A stretch of DNA of 5,635 nt, from NCBI GenBank assembly GCA_021797365.1, contig JAJZZU010000191.1:1-5635 (forward strand). The letters are read 5' to 3'. Below the pieces are notes generated by a model. The model was not told the origin of the DNA. It worked only from the letters and a program-made list of their open reading frames with translations, and searched no databases. Of this stretch, positions 1 to 5,622 are shown in pieces. This DNA comes from Pseudomonadota bacterium (GTDB taxonomy: Bacteria > Pseudomonadota > Gammaproteobacteria > Acidiferrobacterales > Acidiferrobacteraceae). The translations under genes and the position numbers were made by a program. The number at the start of each line of letters is the position of its first letter. Within the stretch, counting starts at the first letter, position 1.

Positions 1-215
1 TGGCGTTCCTGCGCTACGCCTCCGATCCCTCGGTGTTCGAGCGCCGTGCCCTCGGCCGCTACGTGATCGGGGTGTTCGTCATCCTCTCGATCCTCGCCTA
101 CCTCCTGAAGAAGGATTATTGGCGGGATATTCATGAGAAGGATCACGATGAAAGCGCCCCCAAGAGTAGTGACGTCGCCAAGGGCAAGTCACCGAAACCA
201 GTAACGAAGAGCTAA
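1..215 (+). CDS. petC: Cytochrome c1, C-terminal fragment (ubiquinol-cytochrome c reductase)
   Basis: Only the last 70 codons are present, read in the frame starting at base 3 and ending at TAA 213-215. Cytochrome c1 is the haem-bearing electron carrier of the bc1 complex; it passes electrons from the Rieske protein to a soluble cytochrome. The visible part starts with FLRYASDPSVFERR, followed by a single membrane helix (about YVIGVFVILSILAYLL) and then KKDYWRDIH. This is the typical C-terminal anchor of proteobacterial cytochrome c1, where a segment like FLxYxxEPxxxxR is followed by a helix and LLKKEYWKDVH. The haem motif CXXCH and the methionine ligand lie upstream of the window. Unusually, the protein continues about 26 residues past the usual end, with a charged Lys/Ser/Asp-rich tail expected on the cytoplasmic side. 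It is probably the last gene of a petABC operon, since a strong hairpin follows at once. The family call is confident; the isoform cannot be told. Confidence 0.88.
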   Translation, partial: AFLRYASDPSVFERRALGRYVIGVFVILSILAYLLKKDYWRDIHEKDHDESAPKSSDVAKGKSPKPVTKS

Positions 216-221
216 GTACCA

Positions 222-259
222 CCAGGCGTGGCGGCCACGGCCGCCACGCCTGGGCTGTT
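222..259 (+). terminator. Strong hairpin ending the petC transcript
   Basis: A perfect 14-bp inverted repeat begins 7 bases after the petC stop: arms 222-235 (CCAGGCGTGGCGGC) and 240-253, with a CACG loop. The following bases, GCTGTTG, are only weakly T-rich, so it is not a textbook intrinsic terminator. It may end transcription with help, or protect the 3' end of the mRNA. It separates petC from the fluoride-riboswitch unit downstream. Confidence 0.65.
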
Positions 260-408
260 GCCGGCATCCGGCCAGCGATTGTCCACAGATTTCTCGTGAC
301 CGCCCCATCAGGGCACCCTTTCGATCGAAGTTTCCATTGTTACGGGCGCACAGGCGCGCCGTGCCGTAGGGCCTTGCGCGCTGCCGGAGGGCCGTCAACA
401 AGCAAGTG
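254..408. other. Non-coding spacer, no gene recognised
   Basis: No convincing reading frame is seen here on either strand. The minus-strand frame crossing it gives an Arg/Cys-rich product of low-complexity type that also runs through the petC hairpin. A short inverted repeat, CAACA (396-400) and TGTTG (407-411), overlaps the candidate -35 element of the next promoter. It could be a small operator, but a 5-bp repeat is weak evidence. A single near-match to a DnaA box (TTGTCCACA, about 279-287) stands alone and is not taken as an origin. Confidence 0.4.
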
Positions 409-438
409 TTGCGTAACCGGCAATCCCTCCTGTAGACT
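409..438 (+). promoter_or_regulatory. Candidate sigma70-type promoter for the riboswitch transcript
   Basis: TTGCGT (409-414) and TAGACT (433-438) are separated by 18 bp. The first matches 3 of 6 and the second 4 of 6 consensus bases. Transcription would start near 445, just before the fluoride aptamer at 452, which is the short 5' lead expected for a riboswitch mRNA. The position is the main support; the boxes themselves are imperfect. Confidence 0.5.
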
Positions 439-451
439 CCACGACGAGAAC

Positions 452-501
452 AGGAGATGGCATTCCTCCTCATAACCGCCCTACCGGCTGATGATGCCTA
501 C
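452..501 (+). promoter_or_regulatory. Fluoride riboswitch (crcB motif) aptamer
   Basis: This RNA class binds a fluoride ion through bound Mg2+ and switches on downstream genes. The pieces appear in the right order: GGAGATGGCATTCCTCC (453-469), then TCATAACC, then the small stem-loop GCC-CTACC-GGC (478-488), then TGATGATGCCTAC (489-501). The aptamer helices can all be drawn. GGCAT (459-463) pairs with ATGCC (494-498). GGAG (453-456) pairs with CTCC (466-469) as the pseudoknot. GCC (478-480) pairs with GGC (486-488). The conserved GATGG, TAACCGCC and GGCTGATG..GCCTAC segments are those of known crcB-motif RNAs, recognised from memory and not by a covariance search. It lies about 177 bases upstream of the cyclopropane synthase start, with a candidate promoter just before it, so it should control that gene and possibly the enolase beyond. 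No fluoride channel gene is present nearby. Confidence 0.9.
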
Positions 502-509
502 ATAGTCCT

Positions 510-582
510 GGAACACAGGAAGATGTGGGACCGCGTCGGCCTTATCGCAAAGACCAAGCGCCCCCTGTGTCCGGATTTTATA
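510..582 (+). promoter_or_regulatory. Terminator-like fold in the riboswitch leader
   Basis: GGAACACAGG (510-519) can pair with CCTGTGTCC (564-572): nine base pairs with one bulged A and a long loop of about 44 bases. It is followed by GGATTTTATA (573-582), a modest T-run. Two other pairings compete: TCCTG (506-510) with CAGGA (516-520), and CCCCT (562-566) with AGGGG (592-596). Mutually exclusive stems right after an aptamer suggest part of an expression platform. The long loop and short T-run make termination uncertain. Confidence 0.35.
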
Positions 583-639
583 AACCGTCGAAGGGGAGTT
601 CGTACATGGTCCGGCAGGCAAGGGAAGCGCCGCGCGCTC

Positions 640-680
640 CATGATGCCCCAACGGCGTTGCATCCGCTGAGGGCATCATG
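640..680 (+). promoter_or_regulatory. Hairpin enclosing the start codon of the cyclopropane synthase
   Basis: CATGATGCCC (640-649) and GGGCATCATG (671-680) form a perfect 10-bp stem whose right arm contains the ATG start (678-680) and the end of the Shine-Dalgarno GAGGG (669-673). Inside the loop, CAAC-GGC-GTTG (650-660) can form a smaller stem. Such a fold would block ribosome entry. The left arm repeats eight bases (ATGATGCC) of the 3' strand of the fluoride aptamer (491-498), so aptamer and start region can compete for pairing. This suggests translational control, but the direction is not proven. Confidence 0.55.
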
Positions 681-1889
681 ATCCGGCAGACACTCATAGA
701 TCACCTGAAATCACGCTGGAGAACAAAGCCTATCCCTTTGAGGATTCGGCTATGGAACGGCATTGTCGTCGATCTCGGCGCTACCCCCACCGTTACCGTC
801 CATGTGACATCCATGGCCGGTCTTCGCTGCCTCCTCGATTCCACGCTCGATAATCTCGGGAAGGGTTATGTGGAAGGCCGCATTGATATAGAAGGGCGCA
901 TGATGGATATCGTGGCGATTGCCGCCGAACTGGCCGCGCATCCCGATAATGCCCGGCACCCGTTCCGCCGCAAGCCGCGGCTTGCCTGGCATGACAAAAA
1001 AATGGACGCCCAGGCCATCGCCTACCATTACGATCTCTCGAACGAATTCTATAGTCTTTGGTTGGACCGAGACATGGTCTACTCGTGCGGCTATTTTCAT
1101 GAGCCGACGGACAGTCTGGATGTGGCCCAGACCCGGAAGATCGACCATATCCTGCGCAAGCTCAGGATCCGACGCGGGGACCGGCTGCTGGACATCGGTT
1201 GCGGTTGGGGGGCATTAGCGCGGCGCGCGGCCGGGGTGTATGGGGCTCGGGTTCTCGGCATCACGTTGTCCCAAAGACAGTATGAGTACGCTTGTGAGCG
1301 GATCGCGCGCGAGGGCCTGAAGGACCGTTGCGAGGTGGTTCTCGAAGACTACCGGGATGTAACGGGGCGGTTCGATCGCATAACGAGCGTGGGCATGTTC
1401 GAGCATGTCGGGCTAAAGAACATGCGTGACTACTTCTCCCGTATGCGCATTTTGCTTGACACCGATGGCGTCGCCATGAACCACGGCATTACATCGACCG
1501 ACCCGGATTCCCGCGAGACGCCGTTTGGCGGCGGCCGGTTTATCGAAAATTATGTCTTTCCGCATGGCGAATTGGCCCATATCGGGCTCGTTCTCACGAA
1601 TATGAGCCGCGCCGGCCTGGAGATCGTCGACGTGGAGAATCTACGTCGGCATTACGCGCTCACCTTGCATCACTGGGTCGAACGTTTCGAGGCTGCGGCG
1701 CAGGAGTGCCGGATACTCGCCGGTGAAAAGCGCTGGCGGATCTGGCGCGCCTATCTGGCCGGTTGTGCCCACGGCTTCGCGCATAACTGGCTTTCCATTT
1801 ACCAGGTGCTGGTCGTCAGGGACCGTGCCGGGATTGCAAGCCCGCTCCCGTTGACGCGTGATTACATGTATGGCGAGTCGACGGGGTGA
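678..1889 (+). CDS. cfa: Cyclopropane-fatty-acyl-phospholipid synthase
   Basis: This 403-aa enzyme transfers a methylene group from S-adenosylmethionine to the double bond of unsaturated acyl chains in membrane phospholipids, forming cyclopropane rings. An N-terminal domain (about 1-110) precedes the methyltransferase domain. Family motifs are YHYDLSNEFYSLWLD (116-130), the SAM-binding LDIGCGWG (171-178), LGITLSQRQYEYA (193-205) and MFEHVGLKNMRDYF (240-253). The residues that hold the catalytic bicarbonate in the E. coli enzyme (Cys139, Glu239, His266, Tyr317) correspond to Cys137, Glu242, His269 and Tyr326, so it should be active. Length is close to the usual 380-400. There is no signal peptide; it acts at the inner face of the membrane. 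The ATG at 678 has GAGGG at 669-673, only 4 bases away and partly locked in a hairpin. It is the first gene after the fluoride riboswitch, which suggests fluoride-induced membrane modification. That role is inference; the enzyme family is secure. Confidence 0.93.
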   Translation: MIRQTLIDHLKSRWRTKPIPLRIRLWNGIVVDLGATPTVTVHVTSMAGLRCLLDSTLDNLGKGYVEGRIDIEGRMMDIVAIAAELAAHPDNARHPFRRKPRLAWHDKKMDAQAIAYHYDLSNEFYSLWLDRDMVYSCGYFHEPTDSLDVAQTRKIDHILRKLRIRRGDRLLDIGCGWGALARRAAGVYGARVLGITLSQRQYEYACERIAREGLKDRCEVVLEDYRDVTGRFDRITSVGMFEHVGLKNMRDYFSRMRILLDTDGVAMNHGITSTDPDSRETPFGGGRFIENYVFPHGELAHIGLVLTNMSRAGLEIVDVENLRRHYALTLHHWVERFEAAAQECRILAGEKRWRIWRAYLAGCAHGFAHNWLSIYQVLVVRDRAGIASPLPLTRDYMYGESTG

Positions 1890-1901
1890 GCCGCAGCGCG
1901 T

Positions 1902-1966
1902 GCCGCCGGGGGCGGCCGTTTGCGCCGCGCGATCGGTACGCACGGCCTGTCGGAGTCCGACGCCGT
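1902..1966 (+). repeat. Two hairpins in the cfa-eno gap
   Basis: The first is GCCGCC (1902-1907), loop GGG, GGCGGC (1911-1916), followed by CGTTTG; it could be a weak attenuator. The second is larger: ACGGC-CT-GTCGG (1942-1953), loop AGT, CCGAC-GCCGT (1957-1966), a ten-base-pair stem with a 2-base bulge and no T-run after it. A minor CGCC-ATT-GGCG stem (1979-1989) lies just before the enolase Shine-Dalgarno. These may tune read-through, mRNA processing or enolase translation. No second fluoride aptamer is visible here. Confidence 0.45.
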
Positions 1967-1994
1967 CCATGATGTGAGCGCCATTGGCGTAGCC

Positions 1995-2000
1995 AGGAGG
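1995..2000 (+). promoter_or_regulatory. Strong Shine-Dalgarno fixing the GTG start of enolase
   Basis: AGGAGG lies 7 bases before the GTG at 2008. It is the best ribosome-binding site in the window and sets the enolase start at GTG and not at a later ATG. The protein then begins MTLRIESVRALEILDSRGQPT, in line with enolase N-termini. Confidence 0.85.
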
Positions 2001-2007
2001 TCCAATT

Positions 2008-3273
2008 GTGACTCTTCGTATCGAATCGGTCCGTGCCCTGGAGATTCTCGATTCCCGTGGCCAGCCCACCGTCCGGGTGTACGTGGTACTAGATAATGGT
2101 GTGGTCGGCACGGCCTCCGTTCCGTCCGGGGCCTCCACGGGAAAACGCGAGGCCCTGGAGCTTCGGGATGGGGATGTCGGGCGTTATGGCGGCAAGGGTG
2201 TCCAAAAGGCGGTCGCTCATGTGGAGACCATCATGGGCCCGGCGATCCGGGGCATGGATCCTCGCGGGCAAGCGGAGATCGATCAGTTCCTGATCGATCT
2301 CGACGGCTCGCCCGGCAAGGGGCGTCTCGGTGCCAACGCCATCCTCGGGGTGTCGCAGGCGGTGGCGCGCGCTGCGGCGCGGGCCTTGGATACGCCGCTG
2401 TATGCCTATTTGGGGGGCACCGGCGCCAACCGGCTTCCCAGGCCCATGATCAACATCCTAAACGGCGGCCTCCACAGCGATTTCACCCTGGATTTCCAGG
2501 AGTTCATGATCGTGCCCGTGGGTGCCGACAGTTTCAGGGAGGCCTTGCGTTATGGCGCGGAGACCTTTGCCGCGCTAAGACAGCTGTTGAAGGCGCGGGG
2601 CTATGCGACCCGCGTCGGTGACGAGGGCGGATTTGCCGTGCCCTTCGATGACAATGAGGAGGCCTGCGCGGTGATCGTGGAGGCGATAGCGGCGGCCGGC
2701 TACGAGCCGGGTGTGGACATCGCCTTGGCACTCGATCCCGCGGCCAGCGCCTTTTGCAAGGACGGCACCTACCATCTTGCGCACAACGGTCACGGGGTCA
2801 GCGATTCCCGCGCACTCGTAGCATTATATGAAAGGTGGGTCGGGAAGTACCCGATCCTCTCCATCGAGGATGGCCTCGCCGAGGACGATTGGCAGGGTTT
2901 CCAGGATCTGACCGCGCGCCTCGGGGATAAGGTCCAGATCGTGGGGGATGATATCCTCGTCACGAACCCAGAGCTTATCGCGCGTGCCATCGCGGAAAAG
3001 GCCGGCAATGCCGCCTTGATCAAGCCCAATCAGATCGGCACCGTCAGCGAGACGATCGCGGCCATCCAGCTGTGCCGCAAGGCGGGGTGGGCGTTCGTCG
3101 TCTCCCACCGTTCCGGCGACACCGAGGATGACTTCATCGCGGATTTTGCGGTTGCCATGGGCGGCGGCCAGATCAAGACCGGCTCGGTGTGTCGCTCCGA
3201 GCGGGTCGCCAAATATAATCGCCTTCTCGAGATCGAGCGCGAGCTTGGCAGGGGTGCCCAGTTTGGCCCTTGA
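2008..3273 (+). CDS. eno: Enolase (phosphopyruvate hydratase), divergent
   Basis: This 421-aa enzyme interconverts 2-phosphoglycerate and phosphoenolpyruvate in glycolysis and gluconeogenesis, in the cytoplasm, with two Mg2+. The active-site set is complete: Ser43 in the PSGASTG loop (39-45), His156, Glu165 (QEFM), Glu206 (GDEGGF), metal ligands Asp243, Glu287 (SIEDGL) and Asp314 (GDDILVTN), Lys339 (IKPNQIGT), His367-Arg368-Ser369, and Lys390 (GQIKTGS). It is slightly short of the 432 aa of the E. coli enzyme. Several normally well-kept positions differ: ALDPAASAF in place of D(V/C)AASEF, HSDFTLDFQEF in place of HADNNVDIQEF, SGDTEDD in place of SGETEDT, and GSVCRSER in place of GSLSRSER. It is not beside pyrG, kdsA or ftsB, its common gammaproteobacterial neighbours. 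Together with the upstream fluoride riboswitch this suggests a second, stress-specific enolase. Fluoride inhibits ordinary enolase, so a replacement or boosted supply makes sense. Enolase identity is secure; the paralogue role is inferred. Confidence 0.95.
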   Translation: MTLRIESVRALEILDSRGQPTVRVYVVLDNGVVGTASVPSGASTGKREALELRDGDVGRYGGKGVQKAVAHVETIMGPAIRGMDPRGQAEIDQFLIDLDGSPGKGRLGANAILGVSQAVARAAARALDTPLYAYLGGTGANRLPRPMINILNGGLHSDFTLDFQEFMIVPVGADSFREALRYGAETFAALRQLLKARGYATRVGDEGGFAVPFDDNEEACAVIVEAIAAAGYEPGVDIALALDPAASAFCKDGTYHLAHNGHGVSDSRALVALYERWVGKYPILSIEDGLAEDDWQGFQDLTARLGDKVQIVGDDILVTNPELIARAIAEKAGNAALIKPNQIGTVSETIAAIQLCRKAGWAFVVSHRSGDTEDDFIADFAVAMGGGQIKTGSVCRSERVAKYNRLLEIERELGRGAQFGP

Positions 3274-3592
3274 GACCGGCGCCGGGTATCGAGGCCGCCG
3301 CAAGATCCGACAGCGGCTCGTCAGATCGTGGTAGGGCGGCTTATGCGGCGCGCAGGCCCCAGCCGCCGGCCGGCCCACGAATCCGCCTGGGCGGCGGTAT
3401 CGTGGAGCGGTCAACGGCGCCGGGTGAGCGAGGGGATGCTCGTGCGGGGCGTGGATTGTCCTCGATGTTGTGCCCGGATATCGGACGGGCGCCAGTCCGT
3501 CCCGTATGCGGCACCGATCAGCAGGATCCCGGCGCACGTCATTACCGTAAAACTCTTGGATGTGCTGGGGTGGCACATGAGGGAGGGCACCG
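3274..3592. other. Non-coding gap between eno and the MFS gene
   Basis: No supported gene is seen on either strand. The frames that cross it are Arg/Pro/Gly-rich and overlap the flanking genes out of frame. Structures present are the palindrome CCGGCGCCGG (3276-3285), 3 bases past the enolase stop, and a 6-bp stem GGACGG (3483-3488) with CCGTCC (3497-3502); neither has a T-run. TAAAAC at 3548-3553 could be a -10 element, but no matching -35 is found. The gap is long enough for a separate promoter, so the transporter may not share the fluoride transcript. Confidence 0.5.
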
Positions 3593-4801
3593 ATGGGGGA
3601 TGGGGCGAATCCGGTGGGCGCGACCGGCAGGCGCTGGTTGACGAGAAATGTCGCGGCCATTGCCCTTTTGAGCCTGTTTTCCGACATGGGCCACGAAATG
3701 GTGACGTCGGTCATGCCATTTTTCGTGATGGCCCTTGGTGGGGGTCCGGGCGCTGTCGGGCTCATAGAGGGGGTGAGCGATCTTTTCGCGAGCCTGGCAA
3801 AAATCTGGCTGCCGCATTACAGCGAGCGCACGCGTCGCCGCAAGCCGTTGCTGATAGCGGGATATCTGCTGACCGCGCTCAAGGGCGTCATGGCCTTTGC
3901 AACGAGCTGGGTGCAGGTGCTCGCGGTGCGCGTGATCGCGTGGGTCGGGCGCGGGGCGCGGGGTCCGGTGCGTGATGCGATGCTCGCCGACAGTGTCCCC
4001 GCCGCCTATTTAGGGCGCGCCTTCGGCCTGCATCGTGCCGCCGACACCCTGGGAGCGGTCCTGGGACCACTGATCGCCCTGGGTCTGCTGGCCGTCCATT
4101 GGGGGTATCGCGGGATCTTGCTGGTGTCGCTGATCCCGGGCGGTCTGACCGTCCTCATCGTGCTCTTCATGGTGCGCGAGCCCGCGCGGCGTCCCGGGCA
4201 CGGTATCGGCTTTCGCCAGAGTCTCATCGCGCTGCCGCGCGACTTCCGGCGATTCGTCGCCGCCGCCGGGGTGTTCGGGCTCGGGAATTTCGGCCCCATG
4301 CTGCTCATCTTTTATGCGCGTCAGTCTCTGATCGCGCGGCAAGGCGTGCATCAGGCCGACAGCTGGGCCATCGGGCTCTATATCCTTTTCAATATCGCCT
4401 ATGCCGCCTGTTCTTATCCTGCCGGCCTCTTGAGCGAGCGCATCGGCAAGCGGCCGCTTTTGGTGTTGGGCTATCTGTTGTTCGCGCTCATGTGTGTCGG
4501 GTTCCTGGCGTCGGTGCGCCATGTGGCCGCCCTGGCCCCCTTATTCGTGCTGGGTGGCGTCTATATTGCCATCGTCGATACGATCGAAGGCGCCCTGGCG
4601 GCGGAACTCCTTCCCGATCACGTCCGCGCCACCGGGTTTGGCCTTCTGGGGACGGTCAGCGGTATCGGCGATTTGATGAGCAGTCTCGTCGTGGGCCTCT
4701 TGTGGGCGCACGTGTCGCTTGCCAGCGGCTTCATTTATGCCGCGGTCCTGGCCACTCTGGGCGCGGGTCTGTTGGCCCGCCGGCCGCGCTCGCGACCATG
4801 A
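3593..4801 (+). CDS. MFS transporter, 12 membrane helices, substrate unknown
   Basis: This 402-aa inner-membrane protein has about twelve hydrophobic segments in two halves, with a more polar central linker (about 195-220), as in the major facilitator superfamily. Motif A is visible in the second half as GLLSERIGKRPLLVLG (278-293), and in degenerate form in the first half at LPHYSERTRRRKPLL (73-87). Further family-like stretches are GRGARGPVRDAMLADSVP (119-136) and GRAFGLHRAADTLGAVLGP (141-159), seen in a branch of putative efflux-type MFS proteins whose substrates are mostly unknown. The start at ATG 3593 follows GGGAGGG (3581-3587) by 5 bases. The stop overlaps the next start (ATGA, 4798-4801), so transporter and ATPase are probably translated together. 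A fluoride-related export role would fit the neighbourhood but nothing in the sequence shows it. The MFS fold is secure, the substrate is not known. Confidence 0.88.
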   Translation: MGDGANPVGATGRRWLTRNVAAIALLSLFSDMGHEMVTSVMPFFVMALGGGPGAVGLIEGVSDLFASLAKIWLPHYSERTRRRKPLLIAGYLLTALKGVMAFATSWVQVLAVRVIAWVGRGARGPVRDAMLADSVPAAYLGRAFGLHRAADTLGAVLGPLIALGLLAVHWGYRGILLVSLIPGGLTVLIVLFMVREPARRPGHGIGFRQSLIALPRDFRRFVAAAGVFGLGNFGPMLLIFYARQSLIARQGVHQADSWAIGLYILFNIAYAACSYPAGLLSERIGKRPLLVLGYLLFALMCVGFLASVRHVAALAPLFVLGGVYIAIVDTIEGALAAELLPDHVRATGFGLLGTVSGIGDLMSSLVVGLLWAHVSLASGFIYAAVLATLGAGLLARRPRSRP

Positions 4802-5622
4802 GTCCCGCGCACCTTTCACGCGGCCGCCTTATCGCTGGTACGGCGCCCTGTTCTTTGCGCGGTGCGGGTGCGGAGGCCACGAAGCGGCGTGCGCGGCCTT
4901 TTCGGGCGGACATCACCGAGCGCCTTGCGCGCGGCGAGCACCTCGTTTTGTATGGTCCCCTGGGGAGCGGCAAATCCACGTTCTTGTGCACCTTGCATGC
5001 GCGCCTTCGGCGTGAGGGAAGGCCGTGTGCGATCGCCGATGCCACGATCCGTCTTGGCGACATGACGCAGGCCTTCGCACGCGCCTACCCCGAGGTCGAC
5101 ATCGCCGGCCTCACACAGCGGCGCACGCGAGCGCGGCTGGCAGCTGCCGCCGAATTGCGCGCAGGCGTGTTGCTCTTTGATCACGTGCACCGCCTCAATA
5201 CCGCCATGACGGGTTTCCTGCATGGTTTGCGCGGTGGCTTGGCGGGGATCATCCTGGCCGTGGATGTCGACGGGCCGCGTGCGCGGGAGGCACTGCGCGC
5301 GTGTTATCCGGCCCTGTCCTTGGTCGCCATGCCGCGGTCTTCCGCAAGGCAACTTCGGACGTATCTGCACGCCGCCGGTCCGACGGTGGCGTCCGACCTG
5401 ACACCCGCCCAGGAACGCCAGATTCTGCGCGCCGCCCGTGGTCGTCCGGGCTGGGTGAGGCTGTGCGCGCTACTTCTTCAGGAGGATCGGTATTGGCACG
5501 GCAAGATGCTCTATGTGGCGGTATTGTGTACCGATACCGAGATCGCGCTGCGATTGGGGCGCCCTCCCTTTCTGTCATCGGCGACCCAAAACCTGCAGTC
5601 GAATTCGCCGCCCGATCGCTGA
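4798..5622 (+). CDS. P-loop (AAA-type) ATPase of unknown role
   Basis: This is a 274-aa predicted cytoplasmic protein. Walker A is GPLGSGKST (53-61), preceded by the strand HLVLY. Walker B is GVLLFDHVH (123-131), with Asp128 as the Mg2+-site residue; the usual acidic partner after it is His129. Later strands IILAVDV (151-157) and LSLVAMPR (173-180) and the C-terminal helical part with ARGRPGWVRLCALLL (213-227) resemble small AAA-type ATPases of the ExeA/TniB kind, where a similar G-x-P segment sits in the lid. The first 30 residues are basic and look disordered. No transposase, DNA-binding or membrane part is seen. The ATG at 4798 overlaps the MFS stop and lacks its own Shine-Dalgarno, so it likely depends on ribosomes finishing the transporter. 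The same frame stays open far upstream inside the MFS gene, but that part is an overlap artefact. A regulator or energy-using helper of the transporter is possible; the function is unknown. Confidence 0.72.
   Translation: MSPAHLSRGRLIAGTAPCSLRGAGAEATKRRARPFRADITERLARGEHLVLYGPLGSGKSTFLCTLHARLRREGRPCAIADATIRLGDMTQAFARAYPEVDIAGLTQRRTRARLAAAAELRAGVLLFDHVHRLNTAMTGFLHGLRGGLAGIILAVDVDGPRAREALRACYPALSLVAMPRSSARQLRTYLHAAGPTVASDLTPAQERQILRAARGRPGWVRLCALLLQEDRYWHGKMLYVAVLCTDTEIALRLGRPPFLSSATQNLQSNSPPDR

Noticed and set aside
279..287. DnaA-box-like TTGTCCACA
   Set aside because: It is one near-match only, with no cluster, AT-rich unwinding region or dnaA/dnaN nearby, so it is not evidence for an origin.
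189..473. A 94-aa minus-strand frame in the petC-cfa gap
   Set aside because: It has Arg/Cys-rich low-information composition and crosses the petC hairpin and the aptamer. No motif was seen.
457..681. A 74-aa frame starting inside the riboswitch
   Set aside because: Its ATG lies within the conserved aptamer core (GATGG), has no separate ribosome-binding site, and the sequence is explained by the RNA structure. Only the shorter version from 523 is kept as a weak possibility.
1890..2007. A second fluoride riboswitch before eno
   Set aside because: I looked for the GATGG, AACCGCC and CTGATG..GCCT segments in order. They are absent, and the hairpins there have a different arrangement.
2824..3765. 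A 313-aa minus-strand frame
   Set aside because: It runs antisense to the conserved C-terminal half of enolase and into the MFS gene, has no motifs, and no good ribosome-binding site was noticed.
3328..3975. A 215-aa plus-strand frame in the eno-MFS gap
   Set aside because: Its second half overlaps the MFS gene out of frame and its composition is Arg/Gly/Ala-rich with no family features.
4099..4797. Open frame upstream of and in phase with the ATPase start, which would make a 507-aa protein
   Set aside because: It lies inside the MFS gene in another frame and gives an Arg/Ala-rich product without motifs. GC-rich codons in the true frame keep this shadow open. The recognisable protein begins near 4798.
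4798..5622. The ATPase as a transposition helper (TniB/IstB-like) of a mobile element
   Set aside because: No transposase, terminal inverted repeats or target duplications are visible, and the gene is coupled to an MFS transporter. Distant fold similarity alone is not enough.
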